A stretch of 64,000 nucleotides of DNA from positions 186,001 to 250,000 of the forward strand of contig NZ_VAWE01000002.1 of assembly GCF_005795905.1 (NCBI RefSeq). The letters run 5' to 3'. Under the pieces are notes generated by a model that was not told the DNA's origin, did no database searches, and saw only the letters and a program-made list of their open reading frames with translations. Position 1 is the first letter of the stretch; every line of letters begins with the position of its first letter. Shown one piece after another: positions 58,231-64,000 of the stretch. This DNA comes from Streptomyces marianii (GTDB taxonomy: Bacteria > Actinomycetota > Actinomycetes > Streptomycetales > Streptomycetaceae). The position numbers were made by a program, and so were the translations under genes.

Positions 58231-58303
58231 ACCCGCCTCGAACGGGCGGGTCCACCGGACCCGGTCATGCAACGGCCTAGGAACCTGAATGGCCGGGTCC
58301 GGT
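58231..58303 (+). promoter_or_regulatory. Leader with three overlapping hairpins before surface-protein gene
   Basis: Stem A pairs 58231-58237 with 58245-58251. Stem B pairs 58248-58253 (GGGTCC) with 58257-58262 (GGACCC). Stem C pairs 58254-58264 (ACCGGACCCGG) with 58293-58303, perfect over 11 bp. A overlaps B and B overlaps C, so they exclude one another, like an attenuator or a translational switch. The ATG is at 58329. Confidence 0.45.
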
Positions 58304-58328
58304 TGGTAGTCCCCGAACGGAGATCTGG

Positions 58329-59576
58329 ATGAGTGTTGCATCAAAGCGCCCCTCCCCGCAGGACCCCAGCCGAATTCGGCGTCATGTCGTGTTTGGCACG
58401 GCGGTGGCGCTGGGTGCGGGCATCCTGCTGGCGCCGCAGGCCGTCGCGGCGGACAAGTGGGGCCCGGGATACCTGATTCCGGACAGCACCGGCAAGCCGG
58501 ACACCTCCCACATCGGCGCGTACAACGTGCCCGGAGTCGACGGCGTCGCGTACTGCGCAGACCCGGAACTCGCCGGCCCCGACGCCGCCGACGGATACAG
58601 CTCCGCCCAGACCGTCACCTCCTGGACCTCCAAGGCCACCGGCAAGACCGCTTCGGCCGAAGACCTCGCCCGGGCCGCATACGTGCTCGGCAAGTACGGC
58701 CAGACGAAGAACGACGAGCAGGCCGCCGCCGTCGACGCCGTCGTCTACACCTACCTCGAGGCCGGCTCCACCTACGCACTGCCCAACGGCAAGCGGGCCC
58801 TGGAGCGTCTGGGCTACCCCAACGTCTCCCCGGACGCGAAGAAGTGGGCCACCGGCTACCTCAACGAGGCCGCCATGTTCGCCGGCCCCTACAAGATCAA
58901 CATCAAGCCGGCCGACGAGCAGCTCAAGGCCGGGGCGAAGACCTCTGTCACCCTCGACGTCACCTCCGCCACCGGCCACAAGGTGCCCGGCGTCAAGCTC
59001 GACCTCGACGTCTCCGGCGCGGCCGCCGGCGCCGCGAGCGTCACGACCAACGCCGAGGGCGTCGCCACCGTGAGCCTGACGCCCGCCGAAGGCGGCACGG
59101 TCGACTTCAAGGCACTGGCCAAGACGCTTCCCGCCTCGCAGCTGCGCTCGTTCACCCCGACCAACGCCAAGGCCCAGCGCCTGGTCCTGGCAGGCGGCTC
59201 CTCGAGCGCCCAGGCCGAGATCCACCTCACCACCCACAGCCCCAAGGGCGGGCTGATCGTCACCAAGACCGCCGCCGACACGAAGAAGCCGCTCGCCGGC
59301 GTCGAGTTCGCGGTCAAGGACAGCGCCGGCAAGACCGTCTCCACCGGCACGACCGACACCAACGGGACGTGGAAGGTCGACGACCTCACCCCCGGCACCT
59401 ACACGGTCCACGAGGTGAAGGCGGTCGAGGGCTACCAGCTCGCCGCCGACCAGCAGGTCACCGTCACCGACGGCGCCAAGGCCGACGTCGCGGTCAAGGA
59501 CATCAAGATCCCCGAGCAGCCGAAGCCGAAGCCGCGCCCGGTCACCATCCCCGTCCTGCCGCAGACCGGCGCCTGA
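58329..59576 (+). CDS. Thioester/SpaA-type surface protein with truncated sorting signal
   Basis: 415 aa. Signal peptide (VVFGTAVALGAGILLAPQAVAA). Residues ~70-190 fit a TQXA thioester domain: Cys in GVAYCADPEL and Gln in NDEQAAAVDAVVYTYLE, which would form a covalent Cys-Gln bond able to attach to host or surface amines. Then come an Ig-like repeat and a SpaA/prealbumin-like repeat (GGLIVTKTAADTKKPLAGVEFAVKDSAG). The chain ends in IPVLPQTGA with the stop directly after the LPxTG-type motif; the usual hydrophobic helix and basic tail are missing in frame but seem present in another frame (see findings). Confidence 0.85.
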   Translation: MSVASKRPSPQDPSRIRRHVVFGTAVALGAGILLAPQAVAADKWGPGYLIPDSTGKPDTSHIGAYNVPGVDGVAYCADPELAGPDAADGYSSAQTVTSWTSKATGKTASAEDLARAAYVLGKYGQTKNDEQAAAVDAVVYTYLEAGSTYALPNGKRALERLGYPNVSPDAKKWATGYLNEAAMFAGPYKINIKPADEQLKAGAKTSVTLDVTSATGHKVPGVKLDLDVSGAAAGAASVTTNAEGVATVSLTPAEGGTVDFKALAKTLPASQLRSFTPTNAKAQRLVLAGGSSSAQAEIHLTTHSPKGGLIVTKTAADTKKPLAGVEFAVKDSAGKTVSTGTTDTNGTWKVDDLTPGTYTVHEVKAVEGYQLAADQQVTVTDGAKADVAVKDIKIPEQPKPKPRPVTIPVLPQTGA

Positions 59577-59705
59577 CCGCCACTGCGCACGCGTTCACCG
59601 CGGGCCTGACCGTCGTCGTCGCCGGGGTGGTGACCCCAGCCCCCAGCCGATCACCACCCCGGCCGGCCGCCCGGACCGCGCCGCCCTCACTCGCAGGAAT
59701 CACCG

Positions 59706-60533
59706 ATGCCTCGCACCACCAGCAACTCCGAGTCCACCGACAACGCCTCCTCCCGCGAGTCCGCCCCCCGCTCCAACCGGCACCGCCTCACGCTCACCGC
59801 GGTGGCTGCCACGGGCATCACCTTCGCCGCCCTCCTGGCCCTGCAGGCCGGTCACGACTCCGGTGGCAGCTCGCCGGCAGCCGTGAAGTCCTCCGCCGCG
59901 CCGGCGCCCACCGTGCACACGCCGGACCCGCTGACCACCTCCTCCGCTCCCACCGGCGACGTCGCGAAGCCGGCCGACAACACCAGCACCTCCCGCGACG
60001 CAGCCACCCGGACCCTGTCCGACTGGAGCGCCGGCAACCCGGCCGCCAGCGGCAAGCACGCGGTGGGCAGCAAGCCCCGAAGCGGCCCGGGTGGCCCCAT
60101 CGGCGAGGTCCTGCGCATCCCCGCCCTGGGCAAGGACTGGGCCCAGCCGGTCTACGACGGGGTCGGAGACAAGCAGCTGCGGGCCGGCGTCGGACACTTC
60201 CCGACCACCGAGGAGCCAGGCCAGATCGGCAACTTCGCGATCGCCGGCCACCGCTCCGGCGTCGCCGACCCCGCCTTCCGCGACATCGACCGCATCACCA
60301 CCGGCGCCGAGATCCAGGTGACCACCGCGCACCGCATCACCTACACGTACACCGTCACCCGCGTGCACACCGTCGCCCCGACGGACGTGAACGTGATCGC
60401 CCAGGTACCCGGCCGGCCCGACGCCACCCCCACCAAGGCCAAGCTCACCCTCGTCACCTGCTGGCCGGCCAACGGCCACTCCAAGCGAGTTGTCGTGGAG
60501 GCCGACCTCGTCTCCGCCAAGGGGGGTGCCTGA
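59706..60533 (+). CDS. Class E/F-type sortase
   Basis: 275 aa. One N-terminal membrane helix (LTLTAVAATGITFAALLALQAG), a Ser/Pro/Thr-rich stalk, then the sortase barrel: His in AIAGHRSG, catalytic Cys in LTLVTCWPANG and Arg in HSKRVVVEADL. It would cleave an LPxTG-like signal, presumably that of the adjacent surface protein. It lies 129 bases after that gene. Overlaps the next gene by 1 base (TGATG). Confidence 0.88.
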   Translation: MPRTTSNSESTDNASSRESAPRSNRHRLTLTAVAATGITFAALLALQAGHDSGGSSPAAVKSSAAPAPTVHTPDPLTTSSAPTGDVAKPADNTSTSRDAATRTLSDWSAGNPAASGKHAVGSKPRSGPGGPIGEVLRIPALGKDWAQPVYDGVGDKQLRAGVGHFPTTEEPGQIGNFAIAGHRSGVADPAFRDIDRITTGAEIQVTTAHRITYTYTVTRVHTVAPTDVNVIAQVPGRPDATPTKAKLTLVTCWPANGHSKRVVVEADLVSAKGGA

Positions 60534-60931
60534 TGTCCGAGGAGCACGAACCGCAGGAAGAGACCGAGAAGGTCACGATCCTGCCAGCACGGCCCTGGCC
60601 GGTCTACAACGTCGACCGCGCCCGCGCCGAGCTCATCGCCATCGAGATGCTCACCCGCGGCGCCAGCTACCTCCGAGTCCGCCACGCCACAGGACTGTCC
60701 CCCAAGAACGTCCGCCGGCTGCAGACCCTGGTCGCCGAGGAAGCCAAGAACCCGGCCAACCCGCGCATCGTGTGCCGCACCCCCGCCCGCGTCCAGGCCA
60801 TGCGCGCCCGCGCCCAGGCCCTGCCCGGCCAGCCCCGCCGACGCCCCACACCCTCGGCAGAACCTCCCCGGCCCAACCAACCGGACGAGACGTCCGAGCC
60901 CGTCCAGATGACGCTCGCGCTCGACTGCTGA
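60533..60931 (+). CDS. Small HTH-like protein
   Basis: 132 aa. ATG overlaps the sortase stop, with AAGGGGGG upstream. Residues ~28-65 (ARAELIAIEMLTRGASYLRVRHATGLSPKNVRRLQTLV) form an HTH. The C-terminus is Pro/Arg-rich and disordered. It may be a DNA-binding accessory to the Rep-like protein that follows. Confidence 0.6.
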   Translation: MSEEHEPQEETEKVTILPARPWPVYNVDRARAELIAIEMLTRGASYLRVRHATGLSPKNVRRLQTLVAEEAKNPANPRIVCRTPARVQAMRARAQALPGQPRRRPTPSAEPPRPNQPDETSEPVQMTLALDC

Positions 60932-61019
60932 CACCCGGCGCCTTCCCCGGCGTCACCCCGTTCCTTCAGGCCCGCCCGCCACGGGCCTACTTCGCGCACC
61001 CACAAACCCAGGAACTCCT

Positions 61020-62408
61020 GTGCCCACGACCCTTGCACCCCCGCGGCCGACGCCCTCGGCGTCCGCCGCGGAGCATGCCGTCGCCGGCCACCGCGTGCCC
61101 TCCAACGGGCAGTGGATGTCCACGACGGCCGGCCGGATCGCGCCGAGCGGAGAGGCGTGGCTCGAAGCCGTGTACTGGTTCTACAAGTACGGGCCCTACT
61201 CCTCCACGAGCTCCCACGGCCCGAAGAAGTTCGGCGACACCACCCTGCGCATGGCGAGGAAGATCGCCCACCTCACCGAATGCCGTCCCAGCGTCGGCAA
61301 GCTCGTCGAGTGGCTGAACCTCTCCAAGCGCACGGTGCAGTACCACCTCGGCATCCTTCGCGAGAGCGGCCTGCTCACCTACCGCTCCAAGGGCACCCGC
61401 GTCTGCGGCGTCGGCAGCCGGGCAAGCGAGTTCGAACGCACCATCCCCCAGATCTTCGACGACGCCGCAGGACTGCGTACCGGCCCCTCCGACACCCTCA
61501 TCCGCTCCGTGCGCGGCTTTGCCCCGGAGCGCATCCCGCTGCTCAAGGAGCTCCACACCGCCGCCCGCAAGCCCCGCAGGCAGAAGCGGACAAAGAGGGC
61601 CAACCGCCCTGCGCGGCGGACGCCTTCCGGTACCTCGTCTTGCACCCCAATGGTGGGTAGTACTTCTAGCTCTTCTACTGCAGGTGATCTCTCCTCTCCC
61701 TCTGAGAGCAAGCTCGCCAGCGGGAAGCGCAAGTCCCCCACCCCGAAGAAGCCCACCCCCAAGCTCAACAAGACCGGGCGCCGCTACCAGCTCGCCGCCC
61801 AGCTCATCCAGCAGATCGGCTGGCTCGGGCGCGCCGCCACCCCGCGGATCGCCTGGATCTGCCGGCACGTCGCCGACGCCGGCTGGAGCGCGGACGAGGT
61901 CATCGCGGTCGTCGGTCTCGAAGCCCCCGCTCGCCGGGTCCACCGCCCCTCCGGCTTCCTCGCCAGCCGCCTCAAGGGCGCCCACCTGCTCTACGACACC
62001 CCCGCCAAGCGGGCCGCCCTCGTCGACCACTGGCGCGACACCCGGCGTGCAGAACGCGACCGGCACGCGGAGTGGTGGGCCGACGACTGCCGCATGCCCG
62101 CCAGCCGCGCCGTCGCCCGCGAGGTGGAAGCCGCCTTCGCCCAGCTGCAGCAGCCGACCGACCCGGCGCCGGCCGAACGTGAACTCGACCTCGACGACGA
62201 CGGCCTGGTCGACCTCAAGCAGCTGACCCGCGACGAAGTCATCGAGCTGCGGGCCGCCGCGCTCAAGGACCCCGCCCTCGTACGCGCCACCGTCAACACC
62301 TGCGGCGAAACCTACGCCCGCCGCCTGTACACGTCCGCCCTGGTCGACCAGGTCCAGCGCGTCGCTCGACTCGGACGCACCGTCGTCCACGGATGGAGGC
62401 CAGCGTGA
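61020..62408 (+). CDS. Winged-helix, replication-initiator-like protein
   Basis: 462 aa from GTG 61020. Residues ~85-130 are a winged HTH (LTECRPSVGKLVEWLNLSKRTVQYHLGILRESGLL). A low-complexity Ser/Pro/Lys linker (~200-250) follows, then a second helical domain (RYQLAAQLIQQIGWLGRAATPRIAWICRHVADAGWSADEV). The layout is like helix-turn-helix replication or regulator proteins of actinomycete plasmids; I infer this partly from the DciA-like gene coupled behind it (GTGA overlap). It could be a transcription factor. The linker DNA has unusual T-ending codons. Confidence 0.6.
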   Translation: MPTTLAPPRPTPSASAAEHAVAGHRVPSNGQWMSTTAGRIAPSGEAWLEAVYWFYKYGPYSSTSSHGPKKFGDTTLRMARKIAHLTECRPSVGKLVEWLNLSKRTVQYHLGILRESGLLTYRSKGTRVCGVGSRASEFERTIPQIFDDAAGLRTGPSDTLIRSVRGFAPERIPLLKELHTAARKPRRQKRTKRANRPARRTPSGTSSCTPMVGSTSSSSTAGDLSSPSESKLASGKRKSPTPKKPTPKLNKTGRRYQLAAQLIQQIGWLGRAATPRIAWICRHVADAGWSADEVIAVVGLEAPARRVHRPSGFLASRLKGAHLLYDTPAKRAALVDHWRDTRRAERDRHAEWWADDCRMPASRAVAREVEAAFAQLQQPTDPAPAERELDLDDDGLVDLKQLTRDEVIELRAAALKDPALVRATVNTCGETYARRLYTSALVDQVQRVARLGRTVVHGWRPA

Positions 62409-63256
62409 CCACCGACAAGCCCACCGGCGTCGACCTCGCCCGGGTCGCCCTGGCCGCCGCGAAAAAGGCCGCCAAGGAGCGCGGCGCCCACACTTCGGCC
62501 AAGCGGACCGTCAAGCGTCGCCCTGCCACACGCGGAGACGGCCGCGAGCCCATGGGTCTCGGCAGCGCCCTGGCCCAGCTCGTCACCGAACGCGGCTGGG
62601 AGGCCCCCGCGGCCGGCGGATCGGTCATCGACCGGTGGCACACCATCGTCACCCCCGACATCGCCGACAACCTGCGCGCCGTCGCCTACGACCCCCACAC
62701 CGGCCGCCTCGACCTGCTCCCCGCCACCCAGGCCTGGGCGACCCAGGCCCGCCTGATCAGCGCCCAGCTCATCCGGCAGGCCAACTCCGCGGTCGGCACG
62801 ACGACGGTCCGCCAGATTCGCGTACTTCCGGCCGGCTCACGCCGCACCCCCGCCGCAGAAGTACCCGCCGAGCCGGCAGCGCCCATCGCGCGCGGAGAGA
62901 TCCGCACCCGGGAGACGGCCTCGGACGGCTACCGCCAAGCGCAGGCAGCGATCTCCCCCGTCCTGGCCGAACCGACCGGCGGACCTGTCCGCACCCGGGA
63001 CGACGGCTGCGACGGCTACCAGCAGGCCCGGGCCCTGATCAGGACCCTGCCCGCCACACCCGCCGAGCCGACACCCGTCCGCACGCGGGACGACGGCTGC
63101 GACGGCTACCGCAAGGCGCTCGCGAACATCGGCGCCCCCGTCCCCGACCTCGAACAGCCCAAGGCGCAGGCCCACACCCGGAAGTCAGCCGGATACCAGC
63201 TCGCCCGCCGCGCGCACCTGGAGGGCAAGAGCCGCAGCCGAGCCCGCACCACGTGA
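62405..63256 (+). CDS. DciA/DUF721-domain protein with C-terminal repeats
   Basis: 283 aa from GTG 62405. Residues ~50-145 fit DUF721/DciA (LGSALAQLVTERGWE ... VIDRWHTIVTPDIADNLRAVAYD ... LDLLPATQAWATQARLISAQLIRQAN). DciA recruits the DnaB helicase in most bacteria. After it come four repeats of the form R-T-R-x4-DGY-x2-A (around residues 171, 197, 222 and 258). The normal dciA lies beside recF/gyrB near oriC; this is therefore a second, element-borne copy, probably used for replication of this replicon. Confidence 0.75.
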   Translation: MTTDKPTGVDLARVALAAAKKAAKERGAHTSAKRTVKRRPATRGDGREPMGLGSALAQLVTERGWEAPAAGGSVIDRWHTIVTPDIADNLRAVAYDPHTGRLDLLPATQAWATQARLISAQLIRQANSAVGTTTVRQIRVLPAGSRRTPAAEVPAEPAAPIARGEIRTRETASDGYRQAQAAISPVLAEPTGGPVRTRDDGCDGYQQARALIRTLPATPAEPTPVRTRDDGCDGYRKALANIGAPVPDLEQPKAQAHTRKSAGYQLARRAHLEGKSRSRARTT

Positions 63257-63305
63257 CCAGCCCTGCCACAAGCACCCGTACGACCGGACCGAAAGCAGCC
63301 CATCC

Positions 63306-63476
63306 ATGAAGTCACCCCTCGCCGAGCAGCCCTCCGCGGACACGACCGACACGGACCTGCTCGCGCGACAGACCGCCTCGACCATCACCGACCCCCAGCT
63401 CGAAGCCCTCTACGCCCAGCGCGACGCACTGCTGAGGCTGCTGGCCGTCTCCCTCATCGCCGGAGCAGAGGCATGA
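63306..63476 (+). CDS. Small protein upstream of whiB-like gene
   Basis: 56 aa (MKSPLAEQPSADTTD ...). ATG at 63306 has GAAAGCAG upstream and the stop overlaps the WhiB start (ATGA). The second half is helical (ITDPQLEALYAQRDALLRLLAVSLIAGAEA). Not recognised; the coupling to whiB is the reason for listing it. Confidence 0.5.
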   Translation: MKSPLAEQPSADTTDTDLLARQTASTITDPQLEALYAQRDALLRLLAVSLIAGAEA

Positions 63477-63883
63477 ACACCACGACCGACGCGCCGACTC
63501 CGCTTCCCTGCTCCGGAGCCGATCCCGACATCTTCCACAACGAAGCCCGAACCGCCCGGGCCAGGAAGCTGTGCGCGGCCTGCCCCCTCACCAACCCTTG
63601 CCGTGAACAGGCCCGGATCGACCGGGAGTGGGGCACCTGGGGCGGCGAGACCAGCTCCGAACGCGCAGCCGCGGGATACCCGCCGGCCGGCTGGCGCGGC
63701 CGCGGGCACAAGGTCCGCCTCAAGCCCTGCGGAACCCTCGCCGCCTACCGCCGTCACCTGCGGGCCAAGCAGAAACCCTGTCCGCCCTGCACGGCCGCCG
63801 AGTACCGCCGCCGCGCCGAACGCGACTCCCGACCCCGCAGGCACAGAACCACAGCCACGACCAGGACAAGGAGCGCGGCATGA
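63473..63883 (+). CDS. WhiB-family iron-sulfur regulator
   Basis: 136 aa. Four cysteines bind the [4Fe-4S] cluster: one in PLPCSGADPDIF, then CAAC...C (LCAACPLTNPC). The family's GTWGGE turn follows, then a basic C-terminal region with two extra Cys (KPCPPC). Wbl proteins act with sigma factors in development, secondary metabolism and on linear plasmids. ATGA overlaps on both sides. Confidence 0.9.
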   Translation: MNTTTDAPTPLPCSGADPDIFHNEARTARARKLCAACPLTNPCREQARIDREWGTWGGETSSERAAAGYPPAGWRGRGHKVRLKPCGTLAAYRRHLRAKQKPCPPCTAAEYRRRAERDSRPRRHRTTATTRTRSAA

Positions 63884-64000
63884 CCGGACCGAGCAGCACC
63901 CCGCGAGGCGACCACGTGGCAACCCCCGGAGCCCGCTGGGAGACCGTGCTGACCTCGGCGGAGACCATCGTCGCTGACGACACCTGGGACGACGACCTGC
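63880..64000 (+). CDS. Start of unknown gene, cut by window edge
   Basis: ATG at 63880 overlaps the WhiB stop (ATGA), with AAGGAG upstream. The first 40 codons (MTGPSSTPRGDHVATPGARWE ...) give no family. The rest is outside the window. Confidence 0.55.
   Translation, partial: MTGPSSTPRGDHVATPGARWETVLTSAETIVADDTWDDDL

Noticed and set aside
1..64000. CRISPR arrays, tRNA or rRNA genes
   Set aside because: I saw no regularly spaced repeats and no tRNA- or rRNA-like sequence on reading both strands; a dedicated scan was not possible.

Overview
The sequence looks like a Streptomyces replicon. GC is very high, codons end in G or C, Shine-Dalgarno sites are strong, and start/stop overlaps of the ATGA or GTGA type are pervasive. 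The families present are Streptomyces-typical: conservon, WhiB, AfsR/STAND-like TPR proteins, NsdA-like regulators, DUF5999, DUF6302 and DUF6415. Apart from a TrmO-family gene I see no housekeeping, ribosomal or tRNA gene. With two biosynthetic loci, many regulators and a Rep-like/DciA-like pair at the right end, this fits a chromosome arm or a large linear plasmid; I cannot tell which.

Layout. (1) 1-12713: a regulator truncated by the window edge (TTA codon near its start) faces an 11-gene block for an amino-sugar or nucleoside-like product (methyltransferase, two SDR epimerases, Gfo/Idh oxidoreductase, HD protein, an unknown protein, two DegT aminotransferases, RpiB-like isomerase, cobalamin-type radical SAM, nucleoside phosphorylase). 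The same 11-bp-phased direct repeat lies before the first gene and before the RpiB-like gene. (2) 12702-20927 (-): a regulatory block with two tandem STAND/TPR ATPases, a small HTH, a degenerate resolvase-like protein, two LuxR-type proteins and an aldo/keto reductase. (3) 20928-30682 (+): a 132-bp inverted-repeat remnant, a folded leader, a complete conservon (cvnA-E), then a four-gene diterpene operon (GGPP synthase, class II cyclase, P450, class I synthase) in the order I recall for labdane clusters such as cyslabdan. (4) 30723-43786: after one HTH gene on +, a 12.5-kb minus-strand train of overlapping genes with regulators, asparaginase, GH15 glucanase, methyltransferases and small Streptomyces-only families. 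(5) 43996-49220 (+): NsdA-like and XRE/TPR regulators with TrmO, GNAT and GGCT enzymes. (6) 49456-58062: two copies of a module built from an EspR-like HTH, an ImmA/IrrE-type metalloprotease and a seven-helix MAB_1171c-type membrane protein. (7) 58329-64000 (+): a thioester/SpaA-like surface protein with a broken sorting signal, a sortase, HTH, Rep-like and DciA-like proteins, and WhiB.

The strongest candidates for undescribed biology are the duplicated EspR-like/IrrE/7TM module and the amino-sugar/nucleoside-like cluster with its paired operators. All family assignments come from reading motifs by eye, without database searches.
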